The notes under the pieces are model-generated. The model made no database searches, was not told where the DNA came from, and saw only the letters and a list, made by a program, of their open reading frames with translations. A stretch of 64,000 nt of DNA, taken from the NCBI GenBank assembly GCA_018667335.1, contig JABIVD010000045.1, forward strand, positions 1 through 64,000. The letters run 5' to 3'. The stretch is from Rhodospirillaceae bacterium. Lineage in GTDB: Bacteria; Pseudomonadota; Alphaproteobacteria; UBA6615. Position numbers and translations under genes: made by a program. Shown one piece after another: positions 1 through 9,290 of the stretch (the stretch's first letter is position 1; every line of letters begins with the position of its first letter).

Positions 1-113
1 ATCGCAATCATAGGCCTTTGGTGCGGGGCGAGGGCCCCTGCATCCTATGCATCTCACCATGCGATCAAATGACACTTGTGCGGCTGTTCATTCCGCTGTT
101 ATGAATCGGGGGA

Positions 114-261
114 ACTCACGGAAAAGTGAGTCATCGAGAGGATACAAGTCCCAAAGACGTAAAACGTTTTCCAACAAGTTGAATCAGACCGAAAAAGAGT
201 CTGAAATCCGCGGGCTTACCCCTCGATGTGTTCTTATCAAGATTCACGGTTTCGTGAATCT
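114..261 (+). promoter_or_regulatory. Structured leader with three dyads upstream of the SBP gene
   Basis: Three separate inverted repeats lie between the window start and the binding-protein gene: ACTCAC/GTGAGT at 114-119/126-131, TCAGAC/GTCTGA at 184-189/199-204, and a 9-bp arm pair with a 4-nt loop at 240-248/253-261. The last ends 20 bp before the AGGGAGGG ribosome-binding site at 281-288. They could be operators or hairpins in a long 5' leader; I cannot tell which. No convincing -35/-10 pair was found, and bases 1-113 show no gene I can support. Confidence 0.4.
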
Positions 262-293
262 GTGTGAAACGTGAACACCTAGGGAGGGTGCAC

Positions 294-1580
294 ATGACCC
301 GAAATCTCACAAACCGAGTGCGCGTATGGCTGGTTGCCGGCCTGTTCGCGGCGTCCGTTGTTCTGTCGGGGTCCTTCGCGACCACCGCGCAGGCGCAAGA
401 CAAGGATCCGATCAAGGTCGGCTTCAGTATGGCTCTCAGCGGCGCGCTCGCCGGTGGCGGACAGCAAGCGCTGGTCGCCATTCAGCTCTGGGCCGAAGAC
501 ATGAACAAGAAGGGCGGCCTCTTGGGCCGACAGGTCGAGCTCGTCTTTTATGACGATCAGACCAACCCGAAGAATGTCCCCGGCATCTATTCCAAGCTTC
601 TCGACATCGACAAGGTCGACCTGATCGTCAGCGGTTACGGCACGAACCTGATCGCCCCGGCGATGCCGATCGCGATCGACCGCGAGATGGTGCTCATGGG
701 CCTGTTCGGCATGAATGCCAACGCCAAGTGAGAATATGAGAACTACTTCTCGATTCTTCCCGCGGGTCCCGATCCGGCCGTTGGCTTCTCGGAAGTCTGG
801 TTCCAGTCTGTCAATAAGGCGTTCAAGCCCAAGACGATCGCGTTTATCGCGGCCGATGCTGAGTTTGCGCAGAACCTGAAAGAAGGTGCTGTTCGCAACG
901 CGAAGGCGATGGGAATGGAGATTGTCTACGAGCAGAACTACAACCCGAAGACAGCTGACTTCACGCCAATTCTGCGTGCGGCAAATGCCAAGAAGCCCGA
1001 TGCGATCTACATCGCGTCCTATCCGAACGGTTCGGCTGGGCTCGTGCGTGCACTTGCCGAAGTCGGCACCGATGCGAAAGCTGTCGGTGGCGGCATGGTT
1101 GGTCTGCAGTTCGCCGGCCTGATGGCGGGTCTTGGTCCGATGCTGAACGGCATCGCGAACTACGACTTCTTCGTGCCGGAACCCACGATGAACCTGTATC
1201 CGGGTGCGAGCGCATTGATCGACCGCTACCAGTCGAAGGTGAAGGCTGAGAACCTCAAGGTTGATGCCCTTGGCTACTACTTGGTGCCGTGGGCCTATGC
1301 CAATCTCGATATTCTTGGCCAGGCCGTTGAAGCCGTCGGTTCGCTCGATCAGGTGGCGATCGGCAAGTACATTCGTGACAACGAGTTCACGTCTGTGGTC
1401 GGCAAGATCAAGTTCGGCAAGAACGGTGAGTGGGAACGTCCCCGCACGCTGGTTGTCCAGTATCAGGGCATTACGAACAATGATCTGCAGCAGTTTGCGA
1501 CACCAGGTACGCGCAAAATCTTGCTCCCGGCGGACATTTCCACCGGCGACATTCAGTCGTTCAACTCACTTCGTAAATAA
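294..1580 (+). pseudogene. Branched-chain amino acid-type ABC transporter substrate-binding protein, interrupted by in-frame TGA
   Basis: Periplasmic binding protein of the LivJ/LivK (peripla_BP_6) type, the substrate receptor for the livHMGF transporter that follows. ATG 294 has AGGGAGGG at 281-288. A signal peptide (basic start, hydrophobic core, TTAQA near residue 34) precedes IKVGFSMALSGAL, the usual mature start. A single TGA at 729-731 stops the frame after MNANAK; the same frame continues at once with EYENYFSILPAGP and runs undamaged to TAA 1580. The total of 428 codons is normal for the family. No restart codon with a ribosome-binding site follows the stop. It is either a true nonsense mutation or a one-base sequence error. 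Family assignment is firm; pseudogene status depends on that base. Confidence 0.85.
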
Positions 1581-1590
1581 CAAACGAAAC

Positions 1591-1633
1591 AGGGCAGCGG
1601 GCCGAAATTCGGCCTCGCTGCCCTGCGCTTTTT
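1591..1633 (+). terminator. Hairpin with T-tract between SBP and livH
   Basis: A 9-bp stem (1591-1599 with 1616-1624) continues, after one bulged T, into a 6-bp stem (1600-1605 with 1609-1614). It is followed by five T at 1629-1633. The position between a binding-protein gene and its permeases suits partial termination or 3'-end protection, which would make more SBP than membrane subunits. Confidence 0.75.
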
Positions 1634-1669
1634 CTCCACCGGCGCCCGTTCGGGGTGCGGAGTTCGGCC

Positions 1670-2575
1670 ATGGCCATATTTATTGATCTTCTGCTGAATG
1701 CGCTCGTGATCGGCGTCTTGCTGGGCGGTTTTTACGCCGCGTTGTCGATCGGTCTGTCGATCACCTTCGGCCTGTTGGATGTGGTGAATATCGCCCATCC
1801 CACGATGCTGGTTTTGGGCGCTTTCATTGCGTTCCTGCTCAATTCGACCTGGGGTATCGACCCGGTCCTGGCTGGAATTATCTCAACCCCATTCTTCTTC
1901 GTTCTCGGTTGGCTGATCTATCAGGTCTATTACAACGTGTTCGAAAAGTCGGGCGCGGAATCACTGCGCGGCCTGGCATTTTTCTTCGGGCTGCTGTTCA
2001 TCATCGAAGTTGGCCTGATCATCCAGTTCGGCGTCGACCATCGCTTGGTTGAGGCGCCCTATATCGGCCAATCCTGGAACATCGTCATCGGAGAGGAGAT
2101 CGATGTCGCGATCCCGTTCCGTTTGCTCGTGGCCTTCGTGGTTGCGGCGATTGCGACCCTGGCGATCCATGCCTACCTCACCAAGACCTTCTTCGGTCGC
2201 GCGGTGCGCGCCGTCGCGCAAGACATGATGGCCCTGCGCCTCATGGGCGTGGACCCCATCCGGGTCAAGCGCATCGCCTTCGCGATGGGCGTGGCAACTG
2301 CGGGCATTGGTGGCGCGCTGATGATCATCGTCCTGCCGATTGAACCGTCGCTCGGTCGGCTTTATCTGGGCAATGTCTTTGCCATCGTCGTGCTCGGGGG
2401 GCTGGGTTCCATCAGCGGAACGCTTCTTGCTGCCGTCATCATCGGCATCGCCGAGAGCATCGTTGCAACCTTCTTCGGCCCGTCATGGGCACCGGCCGTT
2501 TCCTTCGGCATTCTGCTTGCGGTCCTGGCGTTCCGCCCCGAAGGGTTGTTTGGCAAGACGGCGGGAGCCCACTGA
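1670..2575 (+). CDS. livH: Branched-chain amino acid-type ABC transporter permease LivH
   Basis: Inner-membrane permease of the HAAT (LivH) family, 301 residues, with about eight hydrophobic segments. The N-terminal LLNALVIGVLLGGFYAALSIG and the later RAVAQD and NVFAIVVLGGLGSISGT stretches are family hallmarks. ATG 1670 is chosen because GGAG at 1659-1662 has good spacing; a GTG 15 bases upstream lacks one. It overlaps livM by one base (TGATG at 2573-2577), so the two are translationally coupled. It pairs with LivM to form the channel served by LivG/LivF. The substrate need not be an amino acid: relatives carry urea, short-chain amides or aromatic acids. Confidence 0.92.
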   Translation: MAIFIDLLLNALVIGVLLGGFYAALSIGLSITFGLLDVVNIAHPTMLVLGAFIAFLLNSTWGIDPVLAGIISTPFFFVLGWLIYQVYYNVFEKSGAESLRGLAFFFGLLFIIEVGLIIQFGVDHRLVEAPYIGQSWNIVIGEEIDVAIPFRLLVAFVVAAIATLAIHAYLTKTFFGRAVRAVAQDMMALRLMGVDPIRVKRIAFAMGVATAGIGGALMIIVLPIEPSLGRLYLGNVFAIVVLGGLGSISGTLLAAVIIGIAESIVATFFGPSWAPAVSFGILLAVLAFRPEGLFGKTAGAH

Positions 2576-3552
2576 TGAAGTACACGTTCGAAATCATCTG
2601 CATGCTCCTGATCGTTGGGCTGTTTGTCCTGACCCAGGTGGTCGGCAACCAGTTCTACTTCTTCATCGGCTTCGTGATCCTGCAATACATGGTCATGGCG
2701 ACCGCCTGGAATATTCTGGGTGGATATGGCGGTTACGTGAATTTTGGCAGTGCCGGGTTCCTGGCCACGGGGGCCTATACGGCGGTCGCACTAATCAACT
2801 TCCTCGACGTTGGTTTGGTGGAACAGATGGTCGCCGGCGGGATCTTCGCGGGTCTCCTGGGTCTCGCGACGGGCTACCTCACACTTCGCCTGCGCGGCGT
2901 CTATTTCGCCATTGCGACCCTGGCGCTCGCGATCATTCTCGAGACGGTCGTCGCCCATTGGGACTATGTCGGTGGCGCAGCCGGGACATCGATCCTGCCC
3001 AAGCGCAAGCCGGAACTCCTCGGAGAACTGATCGTTGACCGCAAGGCTGGCATCTTTGCCAACTACAAGGAATATCTGTTCTTCCTCATGGGGACCGTCG
3101 CGATCATCAGTGTCTGGGTCGCGCGGTATATCGAGAACAGCAAGCTCGGGCGCGGCCTGAATGCGATCAAGGACAGCGAGGAAGCAGCGGAATGCATGGG
3201 CGTTCCGACACTGCGGCTCAAGCTGATCGCAACCACAATCAGTGGCGCCATGATGGGCGTCGCAGGCGCACCTCTGGCGAGCTACCTGACGTTTATTGAC
3301 CCGCTCTCGGCCTTCAATCTGGAATATGCGATCAACGCGATCGCGATGCCGATGATCGGCGGCACGGTCAGCTGGGCCGGCCCGGTGATCGGCGCGTTGC
3401 TGCTGGGGACGGCGCAGCAGGTGTCTTCGCTCTGGATTCAGTCTGAACTGAACTTGTTGATTGTCGGCGTGGTCCTTGTGGTCTTCGTGATCATCGCGCC
3501 GGAGGGAATAATCGGCTGGTTCAGGAAATCACGTCAGGGGTCACGCCGATGA
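2575..3552 (+). CDS. livM: Branched-chain amino acid-type ABC transporter permease LivM
   Basis: Second membrane subunit, 325 residues, LivM family. It has an N-terminal hydrophobic pair, NILGGYGGYVNFGSAGF (the conserved region where LivM proteins read GY.G..SLG), ARYIENSKLGRGLNAIKDSE on a cytoplasmic loop (the probable ATPase coupling segment), and GGTVSWAGPVIGALLLG near the end. The start is the ATG overlapping the livH stop. The stop at 3552 overlaps livG by four bases (ATGA), so livHMGF is one tightly coupled operon. Confidence 0.92.
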   Translation: MKYTFEIICMLLIVGLFVLTQVVGNQFYFFIGFVILQYMVMATAWNILGGYGGYVNFGSAGFLATGAYTAVALINFLDVGLVEQMVAGGIFAGLLGLATGYLTLRLRGVYFAIATLALAIILETVVAHWDYVGGAAGTSILPKRKPELLGELIVDRKAGIFANYKEYLFFLMGTVAIISVWVARYIENSKLGRGLNAIKDSEEAAECMGVPTLRLKLIATTISGAMMGVAGAPLASYLTFIDPLSAFNLEYAINAIAMPMIGGTVSWAGPVIGALLLGTAQQVSSLWIQSELNLLIVGVVLVVFVIIAPEGIIGWFRKSRQGSRR

Positions 3553-4283
3553 GCGACGCACTTCTAAAAATTGACTCCATCTCGAAGCATTTCGGTGGTT
3601 TCACCGCGCTCTCGAACGTCACCACCGAAGTTGCACCAGGTGAGCGGTTCGGTCTGATCGGCCCCAACGGTTCCGGCAAGACGACGATGATCAACTGCGT
3701 GTCCGGGTTGCTGCGCAACGAGGAAGGCAAGATCATCTTCGACGGCAAGGATGTGACGGACCTCAAGCCGCACAAACGCACCGGCGCCGGAATTGCCCGC
3801 AGTTTCCAGATTCCCCGGCCCTTTCACACGATGACCGTGATCGAGAATCTGATGATCCCGGCGGAGTTCGTGGGGCATCATCGGGGCGAGAAGGGTGATG
3901 ACAGGGCCGAGGCCATGGAAATCCTCGAGACCATGGGGATGGCCGAGAAGGCCGATGATACGACTCTGGACCTGACCCAGATCGAGCTGCGCAAGCTTGA
4001 GCTGGCGCGGGCGATGGCCGCCAAGCCGAAACTTTTGATTTCGGACGAGGCCATGGCGGGCCTGACGGGGCAGGAGGTCGATGAGGTGATCGATATTCTG
4101 TTCAAGATGAACGAACGCGGGATCACGATCATCATGATCGAGCACATCATGCGGGCGGTGATGCGTTTCTCTCAGAGGATCATTTGCCTCGACGCGGGCC
4201 AGTTGATTGCCGAGGGAACCCCTGAGGAAATCGTAAAGAACAAGGACGTCGAACGGGCGTATCTGGGCAGCACCGATGGTTGA
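3549..4283 (+). CDS. livG: Branched-chain amino acid-type ABC transporter ATP-binding protein LivG
   Basis: Cytoplasmic ATPase of 244 residues. Walker A is GPNGSGKT at 38-45. The C-loop is atypical (LTQIE at 142-146 instead of LSGGQ) and Walker B reads LLISDE at 162-167, followed by AMAG where most family members have PAAG. Divergent C-loops are common in LivG-type subunits, and the paired LivF carries a canonical one, so the dimer can still hold one consensus ATP site. The gene overlaps livM by 4 bp and livF by 8 bp. Confidence 0.92.
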   Translation: MSDALLKIDSISKHFGGFTALSNVTTEVAPGERFGLIGPNGSGKTTMINCVSGLLRNEEGKIIFDGKDVTDLKPHKRTGAGIARSFQIPRPFHTMTVIENLMIPAEFVGHHRGEKGDDRAEAMEILETMGMAEKADDTTLDLTQIELRKLELARAMAAKPKLLISDEAMAGLTGQEVDEVIDILFKMNERGITIIMIEHIMRAVMRFSQRIICLDAGQLIAEGTPEEIVKNKDVERAYLGSTDG

Positions 4284-5007
4284 GCTTTTTATCAAGAACC
4301 TGAATGCCGGCTATGGCGCAGTCACCGTTCTGAACGACGTGACGATCGATGTCCCAAACGGGCAGACCGTTGCGTTGCTCGGGACCAACGGCAACGGCAA
4401 GTCGACGCTCATGCGTTGTATCTCGGGCCTGATCAAACCGACCGCTGGGTCCATCGAGTTGCATGAAGATGACGGCACGGTCATCGATCTGACGGCGGCG
4501 ACGCCCCAGGAGATCGTTGAGGCCGGTGTCGCCCAGGTCCCCGAAGGCCGTCGGCTGTTCCCCGATTTGACTGTCGAGGAAAACCTCACACTCGGCGCGT
4601 ACCGCAAGGCGGCCCGCGCGACACTTGCGACCAATCTTGATTACGCGTTCACATTGTTTCCCCGGCTTGCCGAGCGGAAAACACAGCTTGCCGGCAGCAT
4701 GAGTGGCGGCGAGCAGCAGATGCTGGCCGTGGGGCGCGCGCTGATGAGCGATCCGCGGCTTCTCCTGGTCGACGAACCGTCAGTAGGTCTCGCGCCGATC
4801 CTGGTCAGTCAGATGATCACGAAAATCGGTGAACTCGGTGAAAGCCGGGGTCTCACGATCCTGATGGCCGAGCAGAATTTCAATCAGGCCATCCGTATCG
4901 CAGACAAGGGCTACATCATCGTCCATGGCGAGATCGCGTTCGCCAGCAAGGATGCGGCTGATCTGCGCGAAAACGACATGGTGAAAACCTACTACCTGGG
5001 CGCATAG
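4276..5007 (+). CDS. livF: Branched-chain amino acid-type ABC transporter ATP-binding protein LivF
   Basis: Second ATPase subunit, 243 residues, LivF family. Walker A GTNGNGKS is at 36-43, the canonical signature MSGGE at 142-146, Walker B LLLVDE at 162-167, and the LivF-type QVPEGRRLFPDLTVEENL around 88-104. It is the last gene of the livHMGF operon and converges on the CoxL-like gene across about 40 bp holding a short weak hairpin (CAGGC/GCCTG at 5012-5025). Confidence 0.93.
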   Translation: MVELFIKNLNAGYGAVTVLNDVTIDVPNGQTVALLGTNGNGKSTLMRCISGLIKPTAGSIELHEDDGTVIDLTAATPQEIVEAGVAQVPEGRRLFPDLTVEENLTLGAYRKAARATLATNLDYAFTLFPRLAERKTQLAGSMSGGEQQMLAVGRALMSDPRLLLVDEPSVGLAPILVSQMITKIGELGESRGLTILMAEQNFNQAIRIADKGYIIVHGEIAFASKDAADLRENDMVKTYYLGA

Positions 5008-5048
5008 CCGCCAGGCGACCGCCTGACGGAGAAATCCCGATTATGTAA

Positions 5049-7388
5049 CTACGCCGCCTTGGGTGACTGCATCAGTTCCCAGATCCGCTCGGGCGTGGCC
5101 GGCATGTCGACATGCGACACACCGAACTCCCGCAACGCATTGGCGATCGCGGCAATGACGACCGGCGGTGCAACCAGCGCACCGGCTTCGCCGGCACCCT
5201 TCACGCCCAGCAGGTTTGTCTTGCAGGGCACCTCGTTGGTGTCGAGCTCGATCATCGGCAAATCATCGGCCCGCGGCATGGTGTAGTCCATGAAGGAGCT
5301 GGTGAGGAGCTGACCGTTCTGGGGGTCGTAGAACGTGTTTTCCAGGATCGCCTGTCCAACACCCTGTGCCACGCCGCCGTGCACCTGACCGGCAACGAGC
5401 ATGGGATTGATCACCTTGCCGACATCGTCGATTGCGCAATAGCGAACGATATCGATCACGCCGGTGTCCTCGTCGATCTCCAGCTCGCAGATGTGGCAGC
5501 CATTGGGATAGCTCCAATTCTCGATCGTGTGGGTGTCCGTCCCGTTGAGCGCACCCTGCAGTTCCTCGGGAATTTCGGTCGAGGTGCGGGCGTGCTTGGC
5601 GACGTCGAACAGGGTCACCGTGCGGTCGGTGCCGGCGACACGGAACTCGCCTTCCTTGAATTCGATATCCACGGCCGCAGTCTCGAGCATTTCCGAGGCG
5701 ATCAGGATGCCCTTGGAGATCACCTCGTCACTGGAGTTCAGTGCCGCGACACTGCCGATATGGCTGGGGCGCGAACCATGACTGCCGCCGCCGCTGGGCA
5801 AGTTGTCACTGTCGCTGGTGTCGATGTGCACCTGATCGAACTCGACACCGAGTTTCTCGGAGATGATTTGCATGAACGACGTGTCGTGGCCCTGGCCCAT
5901 CGGCTGGGTGCCGACCCGCACGATCACCTGGTCGTCTTCGACTTCGACCTCCGCGCTTTCGGTCGGATTGCCGGCCGTGGTCTCGAGATACTGGCTGACA
6001 GCGATGCCGCTGAGTTTGCCGCGCTTACGGGCTTCGGCCCGGCGTGTCTCATGGGTGCCCCAGTCGGCCATCTGCGCCACGAGGTCCATATTCTCCTCGA
6101 AGGAACCGCTGTCGTAGGTCGTGCCGACGGCATTGGTGTAGGGGAAGCGGTCATTGGCGATCAGATTTCGTCGCCGGATCTCCAGCGGGTCGATGCCGAG
6201 GTCGTGGGCAGCAACATCCACCAGCCTTTCCATCACATAGATGGCCTCGGGACGCCCTGCGCCACGGTACGGCCCGACCGGGGCGGTGTTGGTGACGACG
6301 CATCGCACTTCCACATCCGCATGCGGAACGTCATAGACGCTGGTCAGGATTTTCGGGCCGATCTGGGTGGGAACCGAAACACCGGCGGAGCAGGAATAGG
6401 CGCCGATATTGGCGACCGTTTTCACGCGCACGGCGAGAAACTTGCCATCCTTGTCCATGGCCAGCTCGCAATCGGAGATGTGGTCGCGGCCGTGGAGGTC
6501 GCTCAGGAAGGCTTCGGTCCGGTCGCTAATCCAGCGTACGGTTCTCCCGATGCGCTTGGCGGCGACGAGCACGAGGACCTGTTCGGGGTAGGGATGGGTC
6601 TTCATGCCGAACCCACCGCCGACATCGTCGACCAGCACGCGGACATCGGCAGGGTCACATTTCAGGAATGAATTCGCGATCCAGTCACGCAGCATGTGCC
6701 TGTTCTGGTTCGAGGTGTAGACCGTGTAACGGCCGCTGTCGGTGTCGTAGCTGCCGATCGCGCCGCGCACTTCCATGGAGTTCTGGACGATCCGCTGATT
6801 GACCAGGCGGACCGATGATACATGGGCCGCCTCGTCGAAGGCTTTGCCTGTTGCATCAGAATCGCCGATCTGGGCCTGGAACAGGAAGTTGTTGGGAACG
6901 TCATCCCAGAGCTGGATGGCGTCGTCGTCCATCGCGCGGTCCGTCCCGACGACAGAGTCGATCGGAGCGTAGTCCACCTCGACCACCTCGGAGGCGTCGC
7001 GTGCCTGCTCCAGGGTTTCGGCGACGATGAACGCCACGGGGTCGCCGACATAGCGTGCCCGGTCGGATGTCAGGGCATACTGCGGCGGATAGATCAGGGG
7101 GGATCCGTCAGGTTTCGTCAGCGATGCAAAGAATGGCGGCGGTCCGGGAAAGGCGCCGATGCCGTCATCGGCGAGATCCTGGCCCGTAAGGACAGCCAGG
7201 ACACCCGGCATGGATTTCGCGGCGGAGGTGTCGATGGACCGGATATCGGCATGGGCATGCGGCGAGCGGAGCACGAAGCCCATCGTCTCACCCTCGCGCG
7301 GCGGGTCGTCGTTGAATTTACCGCGACCCGTCAGAAGCCTTGGATCTTCGGTGCGCCGCACCGGTTGACCGACACCATATTTCGCCAT
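5049..7388 (-). CDS. Xanthine dehydrogenase-family molybdopterin-binding subunit (CoxL-like, form II)
   Basis: Large catalytic subunit of a CO dehydrogenase/xanthine dehydrogenase-family molybdenum hydroxylase, 779 residues. It shows the ald_Xan_dh_C domain (MAKYGVGQPVRRTEDPRLLTG start), GGGFGMK at 257-263 for the cofactor, PYRGAGR at 373-379, and GVKGAGEAG with the presumed catalytic Glu near residue 734. YRGAGR is the form II pattern; true CO dehydrogenases have AYxCSFR, so CO oxidation is unlikely and the substrate is unknown. The start at 7388 is chosen for GGGGGAAGA just upstream. Partner FAD and 2Fe-2S subunits are not adjacent; the only candidates lie at 58.2-59.5 kb. Confidence 0.93.
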   Translation of the reverse strand: MAKYGVGQPVRRTEDPRLLTGRGKFNDDPPREGETMGFVLRSPHAHADIRSIDTSAAKSMPGVLAVLTGQDLADDGIGAFPGPPPFFASLTKPDGSPLIYPPQYALTSDRARYVGDPVAFIVAETLEQARDASEVVEVDYAPIDSVVGTDRAMDDDAIQLWDDVPNNFLFQAQIGDSDATGKAFDEAAHVSSVRLVNQRIVQNSMEVRGAIGSYDTDSGRYTVYTSNQNRHMLRDWIANSFLKCDPADVRVLVDDVGGGFGMKTHPYPEQVLVLVAAKRIGRTVRWISDRTEAFLSDLHGRDHISDCELAMDKDGKFLAVRVKTVANIGAYSCSAGVSVPTQIGPKILTSVYDVPHADVEVRCVVTNTAPVGPYRGAGRPEAIYVMERLVDVAAHDLGIDPLEIRRRNLIANDRFPYTNAVGTTYDSGSFEENMDLVAQMADWGTHETRRAEARKRGKLSGIAVSQYLETTAGNPTESAEVEVEDDQVIVRVGTQPMGQGHDTSFMQIISEKLGVEFDQVHIDTSDSDNLPSGGGSHGSRPSHIGSVAALNSSDEVISKGILIASEMLETAAVDIEFKEGEFRVAGTDRTVTLFDVAKHARTSTEIPEELQGALNGTDTHTIENWSYPNGCHICELEIDEDTGVIDIVRYCAIDDVGKVINPMLVAGQVHGGVAQGVGQAILENTFYDPQNGQLLTSSFMDYTMPRADDLPMIELDTNEVPCKTNLLGVKGAGEAGALVAPPVVIAAIANALREFGVSHVDMPATPERIWELMQSPKAA

Positions 7389-7503
7389 TTCTTCCCCCTG
7401 CCTGAAATTCATTATTCGGGATATTATGAAACGAACGGGCCGACCGTGCGACACTCAATGCGCGGCGATGGGCCGAATAAGTGGTTTTTTTGGGGGAAAC
7501 ACT

Positions 7504-8451
7504 GTGTCGATACCAAACCAGCGCACCGTCTACCTGAACGGTGAGTACATTCCCGAGAATGAGGCGCGGATTCCGTTCCGCGATCGCGGGGTGAAGTATG
7601 GCGATGCCGTATTCGACACCACGCGCACATTCGGTCACGAGATATTCAAACTGCGTGAGCATCTGGAGCGCCTCTACCGCTCCCTGCGTTACATCGGGAT
7701 CGACCCTGGGATGTCGCTGGACGAGATGGCAGCCGTGACCGAAGAGGTCGTACGCCGAAATCTGCCGACGATTGCCGCAGACGAGGACCTCTGGGTCTCC
7801 CAGCGGATCACCCGCGGGATCGTCGACCCGAACGAACGCTCCGCCTGGCCGGACTATGTGGGGCCGACGGTCATCGTCGAATGCCTGCCGTTGCCGCTTT
7901 CCACCCGCGCCAAGGTCTACCGGGACGGGATCGATATGATCGTATCATCGGTCCGCCGCACCGCGCCGGACATGCTGAGCCCGCGGGCCAAGACCCACAA
8001 CTATCTGAACCTGATCATGGCCGACGAAGAAGTCTCGGCGCAGAACCCCGAGGCCTATGCCCTCATGCTCGACCACAACGGCAACGTCGCCGAGGGACGA
8101 GGCAGCAATGTGTTCTTCGTCTCCGAAGGACGGCTCTATACGCCGCAGGAACGCTATGTGTTGCCGGGGATCAGCCGACAGACCGTGATGGAGCTGGCGG
8201 TGGAGTTGGGCATTCCGTGTGCGGAAAAGGATTTCGACCTCTACGACGCCTACAACGCGGATGAGGCATTCATTTCGTCAACGAGCTTCTGCATCTGCCC
8301 GTGCCGCAGCGTCAGCGGTCGTGTGTTCGGCGATGGCGCCGTGCCGGGACCGGTCACCAGGCGGCTGATGGACGCCTATGTCGAGCATGTCGGTTTCGAC
8401 TGGGTCGAACAATATGCGCGCTACCCGGTCGAGGACGCCCCGCGGCTTTGA
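7504..8451 (+). CDS. Class IV aminotransferase (BCAT / D-amino acid aminotransferase family)
   Basis: PLP-dependent enzyme of 315 residues, fold type IV, cytosolic. The PLP lysine is K163 in RAKTHNYLNLIMA, and NVAEGRGSNVFFV at 194-206 is the conserved phosphate-binding region. RDRGVKYGDAVFDTTRTF near the N-terminus is the usual opening motif. I choose GTG 7504 because GGGGGAAA sits at 7492-7499; upstream in-frame ATGs lack a ribosome-binding site. It is divergent from the CoxL-like gene with 115 bp between. Relatives transfer amino groups from branched-chain or D-amino acids, or act as (R)-amine transaminases; the substrate cannot be fixed by eye. Confidence 0.9.
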   Translation: MSIPNQRTVYLNGEYIPENEARIPFRDRGVKYGDAVFDTTRTFGHEIFKLREHLERLYRSLRYIGIDPGMSLDEMAAVTEEVVRRNLPTIAADEDLWVSQRITRGIVDPNERSAWPDYVGPTVIVECLPLPLSTRAKVYRDGIDMIVSSVRRTAPDMLSPRAKTHNYLNLIMADEEVSAQNPEAYALMLDHNGNVAEGRGSNVFFVSEGRLYTPQERYVLPGISRQTVMELAVELGIPCAEKDFDLYDAYNADEAFISSTSFCICPCRSVSGRVFGDGAVPGPVTRRLMDAYVEHVGFDWVEQYARYPVEDAPRL

Positions 8452-8467
8452 TCCCGGCGCTGATCAC

Positions 8468-9268
8468 CTAGGGCGTTTGCTTCGCGAACCAGTCGGTCAG
8501 GGTCTGCATCGACTTCTCCGCCTCTTCCATCAGGAAGAAGTGGCTCGATTTCTCGAAGATGACCGTCTCGCTGTTGGCGATGCCCGCAGACAATTCGTCG
8601 GTGCCCTGCATCGAACATACCGGGTCCTGGCGCCCGGCCATGATCAGGGTCGGGGAAGTCATCTCGCCCAGCCTGTCGCTGGTGTCATGGGTCAGGGCCG
8701 TGTGATTGAGATTCACATAGGAAATCTTGCTGCGCGCCTCGTTCCCGACCAGCGCCTCGATGCGCGCGATGGCCTCGGGGTTGTCGTTGTAGAAGGCGGG
8801 TGCCACGAACACATGCGCGGAATGGCGGGCCCAATCGGCCCAGTTGTCGCGCCATTCCAGGACTTCGCGCATATTCTCCAGGATACGCTTGCCGATCCGG
8901 TCGACGGCGGGCGTGGAGGCGGCGAGGGTCATCGACTGAATGCGCTCAGGCGCGCGCAACATCATGTGCTGACCGATCAGGCCGCCCAGGGAACGCCCGA
9001 CGACATGGGCCTTGTCGACCCCGAGATTGTCCATCAGCGCGATCATCGTGTCGGCCAGTTCCTCGGTCGTGACCGGCGCGTCGACCGCCGAACTCTCGCC
9101 CGAGCCCGGATTGTCCATCGCGATGACGCGGTACGTGTCCTTGAAGGCTGCAATCTGCGGCAGCCATGCGGTGTGGTCGCCGGCCAGACCGTGGATCAGG
9201 ACGATGGGAAATCCGTCGCCGTCCTCGATGTAGTTCACATCGAAGCGGCCGCAGTTGACGATTGGCAT
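8468..9268 (-). CDS. Alpha/beta hydrolase (tandem copy 2)
   Basis: Alpha/beta-hydrolase of 266 residues, probably a soluble esterase or hydrolase of small acyl or cyclic substrates. The oxyanion motif HGLAGD is at 26-31, the nucleophile elbow GRSLGG gives Ser93, and SSHFF near residue 246 supplies the His. It is a clear paralogue of the next gene upstream (identical length, shared MPIVN-GRFD-NYIE start and HGLAGDHTAWLPQ block). AAGGA precedes the ATG at 9268. The pair reads on the minus strand downstream of an ABC operon but beyond its terminator. Confidence 0.88.
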   Translation of the reverse strand: MPIVNCGRFDVNYIEDGDGFPIVLIHGLAGDHTAWLPQIAAFKDTYRVIAMDNPGSGESSAVDAPVTTEELADTMIALMDNLGVDKAHVVGRSLGGLIGQHMMLRAPERIQSMTLAASTPAVDRIGKRILENMREVLEWRDNWADWARHSAHVFVAPAFYNDNPEAIARIEALVGNEARSKISYVNLNHTALTHDTSDRLGEMTSPTLIMAGRQDPVCSMQGTDELSAGIANSETVIFEKSSHFFLMEEAEKSMQTLTDWFAKQTP

Positions 9269-9290
9269 TGCTGTAATCCTTCTTGCTTGA

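Noticed and set aside
47-274. Small plus-strand frame of 75 codons upstream of the binding-protein gene
   Set aside because: No ribosome-binding site, no hydrophobic or motif content, and it overlaps the dyad-rich leader.
729-731. Selenocysteine at the in-frame TGA of the binding protein
   Set aside because: LivJ-type proteins are not known as selenoproteins, no SECIS-like stem directly follows the TGA that I can see, and the deiodinase-like protein in this window uses Cys.
5112-6671. A 519-codon open frame antisense to the CoxL-like gene
   Set aside because: Low-complexity composition (His, Asp, Gly, Val) and no recognisable domain, while the minus-strand frame carries all molybdopterin motifs.
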